NCBI GenBank assembly: GCA_031761405.1
Contig: JASEVX010000005.1
Span: 37,091,198-37,155,197 of the forward strand
DNA: 64,000 bases
Direction: 5' to 3'
From: Serripes groenlandicus
Taxonomy: Eukaryota > Mollusca > Bivalvia > Cardiida > Cardiidae
Part shown: positions 10,919 through 21,350 of the stretch, piece after piece
Numbering within the stretch: the first letter of the stretch is position 1
Layout of the letters: every line of letters starts with the position of its first letter
Notes under the pieces: generated by a model
What the model was told of the DNA's origin: nothing
The model's database searches: none
Seen by the model: only the letters and a program-made list of their open reading frames with translations
Program-made: the position numbers and the translations under genes

Positions 10919-10966
10919 GACTGGTGTTTGGTGAAGATGGCATCTATGAAGATCCGGCAGTTGTAG
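10919..10966 (+). CDS. Short internal exon, acidic protein (locus 1)
   Basis: The acceptor is 'tttatttcag' and the donor 'gtag|gtgagt'. In phase the exon reads LVFGEDGIYEDPAVV, acidic. It enters after one upstream base and leaves with one base (G), which combines with GG at 12348 to make a glycine codon. The phase match and the consensus donor support a real 48-nt exon of the gene ending at 14958. Confidence 0.6.
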   Translation, partial: DWCLVKMASMKIRQL

Positions 10967-11228
10967 GTGAGTAAATAAATTTTGAAAGAATGGGATTACT
11001 CCAAAAGCACTGAACACATTGCAAAATGTGAAAATTGCAAACTCAGTTGATGAGAGTCTGTTCATGAGCAGTAATGGAAAATGCAACACTGCTCATACCC
11101 CATAGCACAGGCTTAAGCAGTATTCGATTTTATCGGAGGTAAATGTGTTGAAATCAATATCTCAAAGGATCAGATAGTAAACCAAAAGCTAGATGAACAC
11201 TATTATTAGGCCAACCTTAAACATATCT

Positions 11229-11536
11229 TTGTTTCCCCTCCAGCTAGCTACCCATGCCATTTAAGGATGGGTAGGTAGGAAAAATATTTAAAATTAGTAT
11301 AATGTTAATCATATAGAAGTGATATATAAACCAGTCGGTGTCTACTGCAACTTTACAGTAAAATCAAATTTTCAGTCTGTAAACCTCGGTAGCCTGTGTT
11401 AGTTTGAATGTAACGCAACTAAAGTCATAGGATTATTAAACATTTCAAAAAAAATTAATTTATTTTGATGTTCATGATAAAATATTTTGGGTAGGGGCAC
11501 TTTTGAGTGGGTAGGTAGCTGGAGGGGAACAAACAA
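11229..11536. mobile_element. MITE with ~28-bp inverted repeats
   Basis: The left end 'TTGTTTCCCCTCCAGCTAGC' continues with TACCCA. The right end 'GGTAGCTGGAGGGGAACAAA' is its inverse with small changes. The interior is about 250 bp, non-coding. It lies in the intron between exons 10919 and 12348. Confidence 0.75.
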
Positions 11537-11689
11537 TATTTTATTTTAGGCCTTACTGTGGTAATTTCTTCAGGGATGCATCTAGAGCGGTCTTTCAGGA
11601 TTCACAATTTTTGAAAGAGCCCCCCCCCCCCCCCCAGTGTTCACATCTTGCGAAAAGGTTGGGCACCGCATTTAAATATTGGCATGGTG

Positions 11690-11965
11690 TATCAAAAGTT
11701 TGTCTTGGACAGACTACCCAGTTGTTTTAGTGACAAGTATTCAACACGGATATGGACAGTGGAGGTATACACCAAGACGTTCTTGACAATGTCTTGAACA
11801 GACTACTCAATTGTTTTAGTGACAAGTATTCAGCATGGGTAGGGACAGTGACTTATTATACCATTTAGTACCTCAGTGTCTTCAACAGCTACCCAATTGT
11901 TTAGTGACAAGTATTCAACATGGATATGGACAGTGACTTCATACACCAAGAAGTACTTATCAACA
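11690..11965. repeat. ~105-bp tandem repeat, three degenerate units
   Basis: Three units carry 'TTTTAGTGACAAGTATTCA' and 'ATGGACAGTG', near 11726, 11816 and 11903. Wording such as 'GGATATGGACAG' resembles the reverse complement of the 24-bp satellite and also 15790-15900, but the relationship is only suggestive. A C16 homopolymer lies just upstream (11620-11635). Confidence 0.6.
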
Positions 11966-12347
11966 CCTGCTTGATTTGCTCAGCTCAAAAAGAGTGACAT
12001 TATGGCAGGCTTAGACCATCTCGGCAGTTTACCAGTACTACTTGCACTTTGGCCAGTAACTGACAACTGCCTGTCTCGAATCAGTGTTGGGGCAAGAATG
12101 GCTGTAAAAATGATTTCATGGTCAGTCACTCAGTCTCAACAAAAGTAATGTGGTCGGGCTGTGGCTCTAACTCAGGACCCCTGAATTGAAGTCAGATAAA
12201 ACAATCTGACATCCTGCCGACCCTACTATCGGGCCCAGCTGTGAGCTGACTATTGATTCAAGATGGGTATTAATGTTAATTTTATGTTAATATTCAACTT
12301 TACTTTCATACTATTGTGACATGTTACTTTTCTTATGCATATAACAG

Positions 12348-12464
12348 GGAATGGTGAAGAAGTTCTGCCAGCTGTGGATAATGATAATGAAGTCCTTCCA
12401 GCATTACTAAGTGGAGACACTGACTTTGGAGATGACCCTGATTACAATCCAGATTTAAACGAAA
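12348..12464 (+). CDS. Internal exon, acidic LPA-repeat segment (locus 1)
   Basis: The acceptor is 'catataacag' and the donor 'gaaa|gtgagt'. The peptide contains two EEVLPA/NEVLPA blocks followed by GDTDFGDDPDYNPDLNE, strongly acidic. It enters with two bases completing a glycine codon with the previous exon, and leaves with one base that joins GA at 14674 to form an arginine codon. The phases therefore fit both neighbours. It probably forms a disordered acidic region N-terminal to the SANT-like domain. Confidence 0.65.
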
Positions 12465-12868
12465 GTGAGTTTATTGTTGGTTGATTTATGTTCCTTCCAA
12501 TGGTCATTGATGTGTTGATGGATATGTTTTCAGCCTGAAAATCTTAAAAGGTGGATCCCTCGGAAGCAAAAACATCAAAGCAAAAGGAGAAAATAGCAGA
12601 CACAGTGTGATTGTGTTGCTGCATAAGCTATAATGAAAATGCCGGCTAAGCAGTATTCTATAATACTTTAAAAAGGTTTAGGATAAACCAGTTGTCTTGA
12701 ATATGTTTTTCATCAGATTATTTTCTGTTAGTTTAAGGTTTACAAATATAACTGTTTTGCTTAGTCATGTTAAATTTGATCAGTGAACTTGCATTAATAA
12801 CAAGATGTGAATGAATGTTCGAATATTTGACAGAAATGCAATTTTCGAATGTTTTCTTTTTAGTTTTT

Positions 12869-14027
12869 AGCTCGACTATTCGAAGAATATGAGAGCTATA
12901 CTACTCACCCTGGCGTCGGCGTCCACGTCACACTTTGGTTAAGGTTTTGCATGCAAGTTCTTAAATACTACATGTATTGCATTGAAACTTTCTACAACCC
13001 TACCAAACTATCACACCAATGTAGATTATCAAGTTAGATAACTCTATCCTGCATTTTATGCAAGTTATGGCCCTTTTTTACTTAGAAATTCTGGTTAAAG
13101 TTTTGCGTGCAACTAAATTAAGAGTCCATATCTCAGTATTTACTTGGTGCATTGCATTGAAACTTTCTACAACCCTACCCAACTATTACACCTGTGTAGA
13201 TTATCAAGTATGATAACTCTATTCTGCATTTTTTGCAAGTTATGGCCCTTCTTTTACTTAGAAATACTGGTTAAAGTTTTGCGTGCAACTAAATTAAGAG
13301 TCCATATCTCAGTATTTACTTGGTGCATTGCATTGAAACTTTCTACAACCCTACCCAACTATCACACCTGTGTAGATTATTAAGTATGATAACTCTATCC
13401 TGCATTTTATGCAAGTTATGGCCTTTTTGGACTTATAAATTCTGGTTAAAGTTTTGCATGCAACTACATAAAGAGACCATCTCTTAGTAACTACTTGATG
13501 CATTGCATTGAAACTTTATACAGCCCTTACCAACCATCACATCTATGTAAACAATCAAGTATGATTACTCTATCCAGCATTTTATGCAAGTTATGGACCT
13601 TTTTGGACTTAGAAATTCTGGTTAAAGTTTTGCAACTACATTTAGAGTGTAATCTCAGTAACAACTTGAAAAATTGTATTGAAACTTTATACAACCTTTC
13701 CCAATTGTACAACTATAAACACAACTAATTAAGATAACTCTATCCTGTATATGGTGCAAATTGTTGCCCTTTTTTTACATAGAAATTATGGTTAAAGGTT
13801 TGCGTGCAACTACATTAAGAGTCCATATCTTAGTAACTACTTGATGCATTCCATTGAAAGGTTATACAACCCTATCTAACCATCACACCTATGAAAATAA
13901 TCATGTTAAATAACACTATCCTGCTTTTGTATGTAATGTTTTGTATGCAACTACATTAGAGTCCATTATCTCAGTAACTTAAATAAGCGGTGGAATAGTC
14001 GAGCACGCTGTCCTCCGACAGCTCTTG
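12869..14027 (+). mobile_element. Composite repeat, AGCTCGACTATTCG family (B), complete
   Basis: It starts 'TTTTT|AGCTCGACTATTCGAAGAAT', with a TTCGAA-centred hairpin. It holds about six tandem units of roughly 180 bp ('GCATTGCATTGAAACTTTCT ... GTTAAAGTTTTGCGTGCAAC'). It ends with the hairpin GCTGTCCTCCGACAGC followed by TCTTG-TTA. It sits in the intron between exons 12348 and 14674. Confidence 0.8.
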
Positions 14028-14112
14028 TTAATATCATTTTTGATCAAGATGTAAAGAAAACCACAAATTATAGCTAATTGCATAATAACCCCATTTTTGT
14101 TGGCCAGTGTTT

Positions 14113-14280
14113 ATAGCTCACCTGAGCTTTGCAGCTTTTAGCCTGCTCTTTTGTCCGTCGTCCTTAGACTGTCCACATTGTGGGTTGTTTACTCTCTAGC
14201 TTGAACTTTTCTTAAGCAATCTTAATCAAACCTGAACACATGTATATGGCCATAAGTACTCGGATGAGTTCGATTATGGT
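14113..14280 (+). mobile_element. Truncated family A composite repeat
   Basis: The left end 'TAGCTCACCTGAGCTTTGC' is followed by 'TTTTGTCCGTCGTCC'. The internal tandem units and right hairpin are missing. Confidence 0.55.
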
Positions 14281-14300
14281 CTGGACCAGTATGTTCAGAG

Positions 14301-14520
14301 GAAACCGCTGTGGTCGAGTGGTTAGCGTCGGGGATTTCGAAACCGGGTGTCCCGGGTTCGATCCCCAGTCGCGGCACTACGGTCATTGTGGAGTGCCCTT
14401 GGGCAAGGCACATTTTCTAGCCTAGTACTGGTTTGTTCACCCAGGGATCATGAATATGTGAACTGTCGCCGTGATATAACTGAAATATTGTTGAAAGCGG
14501 CGTAAAACCCCAATAAATAA
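14301..14520 (+). mobile_element. Full-length SINE with perfect 13-bp target duplication
   Basis: The tRNA-derived head carries A-box 'TGGTCGAGTGGTTAGCG' and B-box 'GGGTTCGATCCCC'. A central domain contains 'GAGTGCCCTTGGGCAAGGCA'. The tail is 'GCCGTGATATAACTGAAATA' plus 'AAAGCGGCGTAAAACCCC', then AATAAATAA. AGTATGTTCAGAG occurs immediately before (14288-14300) and after (14521-14533), a perfect target-site duplication as made by LINE-type target-primed reverse transcription. This is a relatively young insertion. Confidence 0.92.
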
Positions 14521-14673
14521 AGTATGTTCAGAGTTAAGCGCTCTTGATTTCTGAAATTGCAATGCATATCATGCTCCCGACATTATTATTCTATATAGAA
14601 TTGTGATTTTCAGAAAATCCGATAACATCTCAAAGAAATGATTTTTCTGAAATCAATTTTATGTCCATTTCAG

Positions 14674-14958
14674 GAGTAGTACGTGATGAGTTTGAATTTG
14701 AGAATGAGGATGATGATGAGAATAACTGTAAAGACTCGTAAAAAAAGAAAGAAGATTGGAACTCGTGTTAAATGGACTCCTCAAGAATTGGCAGAAATAC
14801 AAAAATACTTTAAAGACAATTTGACAACTAAAACTACACCAGGCCGAAGAGAATGTGATGCGGCAATAACAAAGAGTAAAGCAAAGAATGGAGTTCTCCA
14901 ACACAGAAATTGGGAAACAATCAAAAAGAAAGTCTGGAATTTAATAAAGAAACTGTAA
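14674..14958 (+). pseudogene. Terminal exon, Myb/SANT-like C-terminal domain, frameshifted
   Basis: Following the acceptor 'tccatttcag', the phase-matched frame reads an acidic stretch (RVVRDEFEFENEDDDENNCK) and stops at TAA 14739-14741. The +1 frame then continues as a basic tract (KTRKKRKKIG) and a domain with WTPQELAEIQKYF, TPGRRECDAAI and HRNWETIKKKVWNLIKKL before TAA at 14956-14958. The WT..E, P(G)R.EC and R.W..IK spacing is that of the SANT/Myb-like C-terminal domain seen in many invertebrate uncharacterised proteins. Going from the acidic to the basic frame needs a one-base shift at or near the A7 run 14740-14746. It may be an allelic pseudogene, a sequencing error in the homopolymer, or less likely a programmed shift. 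Confidence 0.6.
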
Positions 14959-15447
14959 CACACCAGTCTAAAGTTTAATATACTGAACACAAATTTCTGC
15001 ATCCTTGGGAGAAGAGATTTGCATTAATACAAAGAACTAGCGATATCATTGGCAGAAATGACATAATTTGAGATGTTGTGCACATGCTTGTTCAAATGCA
15101 CACACAGGATGTGCATTCAGGTTACAAAATAAGATGTCTTAAACAGTCGAGAAAGAACGCATTTTTTAAATTTTCATTTCGGCCATTATCAAAGCAGACA
15201 AACGGTATTTAGCTCATCTGATTTTTTGAAAGGCGATGTTGTATTGGTCTGCGTTGCACAGCCTGGTTGAGTGTTTTGTTTAGGTCCGCTTTTCTCTTGA
15301 AACATCAAAGCTATTAATTTTGACCCTGTACAACTTGGGATGACTAGTTGCGTATCTCTACCTTCTATTTTGCACAACATTTTCAGCCGACTGTTGTACA
15401 GGGTCCATAACTCTCACATGCATTTTGCTTCAGTTATGGCACTTTTT
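14959..15447. other. 3' flank of locus 1, nothing recognised
   Basis: The stretch holds the presumed 3' untranslated region of locus 1. No clear AATAAA signal close to the stop was noted. The rest is unique-looking AT-rich DNA up to a truncated family A repeat at 15448. No Roc P-loop exon was found here. Confidence 0.4.
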
Positions 15448-15735
15448 AGCTCACCTATGCACGACGTGCAAGGTGAGCTATTGTGATCACTTTTTGTCCG
15501 GCGTCCGGCCGTCGTGCGTCGTCAACATTTGAGCTTGTTAACACTCTACAGGCTACATTTTGTATCCAATCTTCATGAAAGTTTATCAGAACGTTCATCT
15601 CCATAAAATCTTGGACAAGTTCGAAACTGGGCCATATGAGGTCAAAAACTAGGTCACTAGGTCGAATTGAAGGGAAATCTTGTTAACACTCTGGAGGCCA
15701 CATTTTCAACTTGATCATGTTGAATGTTTGAATGT
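15448..15735 (+). mobile_element. Truncated family A composite repeat
   Basis: The left end 'TTTTT|AGCTCACCTATGCACGACG' with 'GTGCAAGGTGAGCTATTGTG' forms the family's left hairpin. One or two internal units ('AGGTCACTAGGTCGAATTGA') follow, but the right hairpin is absent. Confidence 0.65.
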
Positions 15736-16195
15736 TGCCATTTTCTCTGATTGATTACAACACTAAATATACAGATATATCAAATAAGGATATGGACAGA
15801 TTATCCAGTTAACAATAAGATGTATCCAACACATATTTGAACAAGAAACATCCAGTGGCAATGTTTTCAACAGATTATCAAAATTAATAATAGACGAGCC
15901 AGCACATGGGCTCATTTACGGGGGGAGGTGGGTTACTGGTTGAACTTCTGACCTTAATGAATATTGACAAACTATTTTCAATGATATTATTGACAGATTA
16001 CCCAATAAGCAGATAAGCATATCTTGGTTGGTTATTATACAACCTTATTGGGTATAAGTTGTCTAACCCAATAATTTTCAGACTTGTACCTAATAAGGTT
16101 GGATGGTACTTAATTAACACTCGTTTGTGAGAATGACTTTTTTTATACCCAATAGTTGCTATCCAATAACAGCACGGACAATGTACCCAATATAT
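15736..16195. repeat. Diverged short-repeat tract with ACCCAATAA motifs
   Basis: Repeated words such as 'TACCCAATAA', 'CCCAATAATTTT' and 'CTATCCAATAACAGCACGGACAATGTACCC' in short pieces suggest an old tandem array. It may be an inverted, decayed relative of the 24-bp satellite (TGTCCA...GTTGG). This is suggestive only. Confidence 0.35.
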
Positions 16196-16199
16196 GTCT

Positions 16200-16528
16200 A
16201 TCTGTGGGTATGTGCGTCCGTCCGTCCGTCCCCGTCCGTAACAACCTTGTGACCACTCTACACTGAACATCCTTCGACCGATCTTAACCAAACTTGGTAT
16301 ACAGTTAGTATATGGCAAGCTCTAGAAGCCTATATTATTTTCAAGGTCATAGGTTAAAGGTCAAGGTCAAAATTGGGCTTTGACTATTTTCCCATATCAA
16401 CAACCTTGTGACCACTCAACACTGAACATCCTTCGACCGATCTTGACACATTTTGTTTTGATCTCAAGAGAACTCGATGTGATGATTGAATACCGAGGGG
16501 ATGCATCCGCTTTGCGTTGACCTTGTTA
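16200..16528 (+). mobile_element. Short composite repeat with CCTTGTTA end
   Basis: It begins with GTCCGTCCGTCC and holds about two units of 'CAACCTTGTGACCACTC ... AACATCCTTCGACCGATCTT'. It ends 'GCGTTGACCTTGTTA', consistent with the CTTGTT ends of the other composite families. The family D element follows immediately. Confidence 0.5.
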
Positions 16529-16533
16529 TTTTT

Positions 16534-17486
16534 ATGCCCCTGGAATGACCGATTTGGTGGGCATCTAGTTTTTGGCCTGTCTGTCTGTCGAAAAAAACTG
16601 TAACCTTGACCACTAGTTTTGAACCATAACAGGTATGGCTACCATATTTCACATGTGTATTCCTTGTGACATGACCTTTCTGTCAGTACCAAAATGTTTG
16701 ACCTTGCGACCTTGACCTTTGACCTACATTTTGAAAACTTTAACCTTGACCACTTCTTTTGAACCGTAACAGGTACGGCTTCCATATTTCACATGTGTAT
16801 TCCTTGTGACATGACCTTTCTGTCAGTACCAACATTTTTGACCTTGCGACCTTCACCTTGACCTTTGACCTACATTTTGAAAACTTTAACCTTGACCACT
16901 ACTTTCGAATATTAACAGGTATGGCTACCATATTTCACATGTGTATTTCTTGTGACATGACCTTTCTGTCAGTACCAAAATGTTTGACCTTGCGACCTTG
17001 ACATTTGACCTACATTTTGAAAACTTTAACCTTGACCACTTCTTTTGAACCGTAACAGGTACGGCTTCCATATTTCACATGTGTATTCCTTGTGACATGA
17101 CCTTTCTGTCAGTACCAACATTTTTGACCTTGCGACCTTCACCTTGACCTTTGACCTACATTTTGAAAACTTTAACCTTGACCACTACTTTCGAATATTA
17201 ACAGGTACGGCTTCCATATTTCCTATGTGTATTCCTTGTGACATGACCTTTCTGTCAGTACCAAAATGTTTGACCTTGCAACCTTCACCTTGACCTTTGA
17301 CCTACATTTTGAAAACTTTAACCTTGACCACTACTTTTGAATATTAACAGGTACGGCTTCCATATTTCACATGTGTATTCCTTGTGATATGACCTTTTTG
17401 TCAGTACCAATAGTTTTGACCTTGACCATTACCTTCGACCTAGATGTTGCCATTCGAGGGCATCAGTGTTTCACAAACACATCTTG
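16534..17486 (+). mobile_element. Composite repeat, ATGCCCCTGGAATGACC family (D), complete
   Basis: It starts after 'TTATTTTT' with ATGCCCCTGG. About six tandem units of roughly 144 bp follow ('CCATATTTCACATGTGTATT ... CCTTGACCTTTGACCTACAT'). The right end is the hairpin GTGTTTCACAAACAC followed by ATCTTG-TTT. The internal units are pyrimidine/GACCTT-rich and non-coding. Confidence 0.75.
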
Positions 17487-17509
17487 TTTAATTTAGTTAA
17501 AAACATATT

Positions 17510-17660
17510 GAAAAAGTGAAAAATTGCTCAAAATCTTGAGTTAAAACAAAAGGAAAAATTGCTCATCCTAATCAAATTTATCTTTTGTCCTTTGTATTGT
17601 CAACAGTAATCGGCTGTAGATACGTCAAATTGCATCTAGCAGGTGGGAAAGAGTAAATTC
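17510..17660. mobile_element. Decayed TTAA MITE abutting a Roco exon
   Basis: It carries 'AAGTGAAAAATTGCTC', 'AAACAAAAGGAAAAATTGCTC' and an end 'GCAGGTGGGAAAGAGTAAA'. The end lies directly in front of the acceptor of the first Roco exon, leaving very little intron between them. Confidence 0.5.
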
Positions 17661-17669
17661 TTCTTTCAG

Positions 17670-17895
17670 TTACTAGTACAGAGAGATGACAGTGAAGATT
17701 TAACCGATATAAACAATTATGCGGACCTCTCGATCTGGGACTTTGCAGGACAATATGCGTTCTACGGCACCCATCAGATATTTCTGTCACCTCGGTCTGT
17801 GTACTTACTGGTGATTGACCTCTCTAAAAGTATTGGCAGCCTCGTATGTGATGACACCTGCTCTAAGGACAAAGAAAGTAGAATGAAAATCTCGG
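17670..17895 (+). CDS. Roco protein, Roc GTPase exon (switch II region)
   Basis: The acceptor is 'ttctttcag'; a second AG at 17680-17681 is also in frame. The donor is 'tcgg|gtatgt'. The peptide has the Roc signature LSIWDFAGQYAFYGTHQIFL followed by YLLVIDLSKS: the DxxG (G3) motif on beta-3 and the next beta strand of a Ras-like fold. Roc domains occur with a COR domain in Roco proteins (LRRK, DAPK and MASL1 relatives) and act as GTP-regulated switches. The P-loop (G1) exon expected upstream was not found. The exon leaves with one base (G) that completes an aspartate codon with the exon at 21018. Confidence 0.85.
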
Positions 17896-17944
17896 GTATG
17901 TCTTTGAGTTCTAGATAAGGGACATAGCAAGAATAATTATCAAA

Positions 17945-18158
17945 TAGAGTTGAAAAGATTGTGGTAAAAGGAAATTGCTCATTAAAAAATCTAGACAAAA
18001 ATATGGAAATTCTCTATAAATGATTGTATAATTATTTAACAAGAGTTGAAAACATTGTGGCAAAAAAGAATTTGCTCATTTCTCCTTTTGCCACAAGGTA
18101 ATCAAAAGTTGTCTGCTGCAGAGACGTTTGAGAATGTCTGTATGGTGGAAGGGGTTAA
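17945..18158. mobile_element. TTAA MITE copy in Roco intron 1
   Basis: It contains 'GAGTTGAAAACATTGTGGCA', 'CATTTCTCCTTTTGCCACAA' and 'GTTGTCTGCTGCAGAGACG', ending GGTGGAAGGGGTTAA. The left terminus is decayed. Confidence 0.6.
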
Positions 18159-18190
18159 AGATTGACTTCTCCAAATTTATCAATTTTATT

Positions 18191-19507
18191 AGCTCTACTG
18201 GCCAAATGGCCAAAGGCCAGAAGACCTTATGCCGTGGTGTGGTGTCCGTCGTCCGTGCGTCCGTCCGTAAACAATTGCTTGTGAACGCGATACAGTCTTC
18301 AGTTTTGATTGTATCTCAATCAAACTTATTCAGTAGTTAGATATCCATGAGAGCTCGGTTCCTTTCGCAAACCATGCAAGACTGGATTATGGCCCTTGGA
18401 ATTGTCAAAATTGCTATAATAGAGCTTGTGAACACAATAGAGGCTCCATTTACTATCTGATCTTGACCAAACTTACACAGTAGTTAGGTATCCATGAGAG
18501 CTTGGTTCCTTTTGCAAACCAGCCAGATCCGGCCATGCAGGACTGGATAATGGCCCTTGAAATTGTCAGAATTGCTATGATAGAGCTTGTGAACGTGATA
18601 AAGTCTTCAGTTTTGATTGTATCTCAATCAAACTTATACAGTAGTTAGATATTTATGAGACCTCGGTTCCTTTTGCAAACCAGCCAGATTCGCTCATGCA
18701 AGACTGGATTATGGCCCTTGAAATTGTCAAAATTGCTATAATTGAGCTTGTGAACACAATAGAGGCTCCATTTACTAACTAATCTTCACCAAACTCAGAT
18801 AGTAGTTAAATATTTATGAGAGCTCGGTTGCTTTCGAAAACCAGCCAGATGTGCCCTTGCATGACTGGAGTATGGCCCTTGAAATTGTCAAAATTGCTAT
18901 AATACAGCTTGTGAACACAATAGAGCCTCCATTTACTATTCAATCTTCACCAAACTTAGATAGTAGTTAAATATTGATGAAAGTTCGGTTCCTTTTGCAA
19001 ACCAGCCAGATCCGCCCATGCAAGACTGGAATATGGCCCTTGAAATTGTCAAAATTGCTATAATAGAGCTTGTGAACACAATGAAGGCTCCATTTACTAT
19101 CTGATCTTCACCAAACTTAGATAGTAGTTAAATATTGATGAGAGCTTGGTTCCTTCTGAAAACCAGCCAGATGTGCCCTTGCATGACTGGATTATGGCCC
19201 TTGAAATTGTCAAAATTGCTATAATACAGCTTGTGAACACAATAGAGCCTCGATTTACTATCCGATCTTCACCACACTTAGATAGTAGTTCAATATTGAT
19301 TAGAGCTTGGTTCCTTTTGCAAACCAGCCAGATCCGCCAATGCAAGACTGGATTATGGCCCTTGAAATTGTCAAAATTGCTATAATACAGCTTTTGAACA
19401 CAAAAGAGCCTCCATTTAATATCCGATCTTCACCATACATACATGCTCTGGATTGAAAATAACAAAAGAACCATACCAGTAAAGCATAGGCCCTCATGGG
19501 CCTCTTG
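18191..19507 (+). mobile_element. Composite repeat, AGCTCTACTGGCC family (C), copy 2
   Basis: It begins 'TT|AGCTCTACTGGCC', holds about eight degenerate units of roughly 150-160 bp matching those of 2511-3814, and ends 'AGGCCCTCATGGGCCT' CTTG-TTC. It lies in Roco intron 1. Having both copies at full length fixes the family boundaries. Confidence 0.8.
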
Positions 19508-19589
19508 TTCAAATTATGATGACTTTACCCTAATCTGGCAGTAAGCATCTTAAAACACATTTATATTTGCTGTAATCTGGGACTACTAA

Positions 19590-19782
19590 TACGGGGAAGA
19601 GAAACGAGTGCGATAAGCTATATAGCAGTATATAATATGCTTGTCGTTCTTATCGATCGATATTCTGCATTACCTGTACAAGGTTTATCTACCCGCTTAT
19701 TGAGGTTTACGTACACTAACAGTTTTGTAAAGACGACAAGCAATTGATGCATAAAAATTGCACTTGTTTCTCTTCCCCGTAA
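19590..19782. mobile_element. Small MITE with ~22-bp inverted repeats
   Basis: Left end TACGGGGAAGAGAAACGAGT, right end its inverse (ACTTGTTTCTCTTCCCCGTA). The interior is about 150 bp, non-coding. The superfamily was not determined. Confidence 0.75.
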
Positions 19783-19785
19783 TAG

Positions 19786-20156
19786 CTGTAATACATGACC
19801 TATTTTAATTATTTATCATGCCATGAGAAAGAGAAATTTCTAATTGAACAAAGTTAAATTATTATTATACGCTGTTTATATGCTGTTTTACTTGCATTTC
19901 ATTGTATGTTACAGGACTGGAAGCCTAAATACAATGAAATATTTTAATTTGAATTTTTAATTTTGAAATGACTTTAAATCACATTTACTCCCGGCATAAT
20001 TCACAACTTTAAATCTTGCAGACTAATCATGGGGCACTACTCATGTATCAAAAACTACTTAATTGATTTCCACAAACTTTTTAACAAACGATGATGGTGA
20101 TACGAGTCACATTAATTCAGCTGAATAAGGGTAAAATAGAGTCTATGTCATTGTGA
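19786..20156. other. Intronic DNA, nothing recognised
   Basis: AT-rich sequence with a small imperfect palindrome around 19905-19945 ('TTTCATTGTATG' against 'CAATGAAAT'). No exon, RNA gene or element boundary could be supported. Confidence 0.4.
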
Positions 20157-20356
20157 TAACACTTTCACACATACAGATGCATTCTGACACCTGCAGCAGA
20201 CGACTTTTGAAAACATTGTGACATGAGGACAAATTGCTCTTGGTGAGCAATTTCTCCTTTCGTCAAAATGTTTTCAAGACAGAGAATTTCGATATTTTTG
20301 CCTAGATGTTTTCAAAGTCGTCTGCTGCAGATTTGTTGTATGTGGGAAAGGGTTAA
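20157..20356. mobile_element. TTAA MITE copy in Roco intron 1
   Basis: It runs from 'AACACTTTCACACATACAG' to 'TGTATGTGGGAAAGGGTTAA', with CTGCAGCAGACGACTTTTG and its inverse near the ends, and the 'GAGCAATTTCTCC' central hairpin. Confidence 0.8.
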
Positions 20357-20651
20357 TTATGGTTTAGCCAACCAGTAATTGTATTGCTTTGAAATATAAA
20401 TTTGATTTAATTACATAACTTGAGTGAATTTGGAATGGTTATTGGTAAGTGAATAAGGACCAAGATTAATTTTTACGAAAAATTACTCCTTGTTTAATTA
20501 CTGGTTTCCATGATCCTCTCAGTTTTGTATAGCTGGCACAAAAGTCAATCATAACACTTCACTGAGATTTTGACACCGGAGGGATTCAAAACTATATTTG
20601 GTCGCTTTGGTGCTTTACGTAGCTTTCAACAATTTTACAGTTATATCACAG

Positions 20652-20800
20652 CGTTTCCTGGGTAAGTCATCTGTACTACTGGTCCATTTACCCTGACACC
20701 AGTCAGTCAGTCGTAATGCTAACCCCGCAAACCCTGAGCGTCTAGGTGGACAGCCATTACTACCATTTTTAAAGTCCCTAGTTTTCCATAATATATGTAT
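20652..20800 (-). repeat. Dispersed repeat of ~150 bp, second copy
   Basis: It shares 'GTACTACTGGTCCATTTA', 'CCTGACACCAG' and 'ACTACCAT' in the same order with 3838-3985. A reverse-complement relative lies at 23515-23600. Confidence 0.5.
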
Positions 20801-21017
20801 CAAGTTGAGCAGGAGTCATTGCATTTGAAACATGTATCAAGATAACAATTTGGAAGAATTTTGTCAACAAACGTCTGCCTTTAATTTGAGTTTTGATGGA
20901 CAAATTTGATACTTTGAACAATCTTAGTAATTTATTCTGTCAAATAATTAGCATAGTTTTGAATTTGTGCAATCATGTGGTCTAGGTGCATCACTTCTGT
21001 ATCTCTGTTTTCAACAG

Positions 21018-21112
21018 ACTTTGTTGAGTACTGGCTTCAGTCCATCCATTTCTACACAGAGAAACCAAGTATGGTCATATTGGTGGGTACACATGCTGAC
21101 AAACTGGCACAG
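21018..21112 (+). CDS. Roco protein, Roc GTPase exon with G4 motif
   Basis: The acceptor is 'gttttcaacag' and the donor 'cacag|gtaata'. It encodes FVEYWLQSIHFYTEKPSMVI followed by LVGTHADKLAQ. THAD is the Roc form of the G4 (N/TKxD) guanine-specificity motif, preceded by a hydrophobic beta strand. It enters with two bases completing the aspartate codon begun in the previous exon and leaves in phase 0, matching the exon at 21808. The TTAA MITE at 21122 starts only ten bases into the following intron. Confidence 0.88.
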
Positions 21113-21121
21113 GTAATAGGT

Positions 21122-21350
21122 TTAACCCTGTCCCACATGCAGACACTTTCTGTTGCCTCTTCAGCAGACGACTTTTAAAAACATTTTGTCAAAAGGAGAA
21201 ATTGCTCATAATGAGCAATTTCTCCTTTTACCACTACGTTTTCAACTCTTTGCAATAATTAAACTTTCCCTGATAGAAATGTTCCCAAATTTGTCCTAGA
21301 TGTTTTCAAAGTCGTCTGCAGCAGATTTGTTGTATGTGTGAAAGGGTTAA
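21122..21350. mobile_element. TTAA MITE immediately after a Roco splice donor
   Basis: Both TTAA ends are intact (TTAACCCTGTCCCACATG and GTGTGAAAGGGTTAA). The central palindrome 'AGAAATTGCTCATAATGAGC' plus AATTTCT is nearly perfect. Confidence 0.85.

Noticed and set aside
16464..16652. Open frames in the GACCTT-rich tract
   Set aside because: They lie inside composite repeats (16200-16528 and family D).
17643..17660. GKSK resembling a Roc P-loop just before the first Roco exon
   Set aside because: It is encoded by 'GTGGGAAAGAGTAAA', the end of a TTAA MITE, and lacks the preceding GxxxxGK context. The acceptor follows it.
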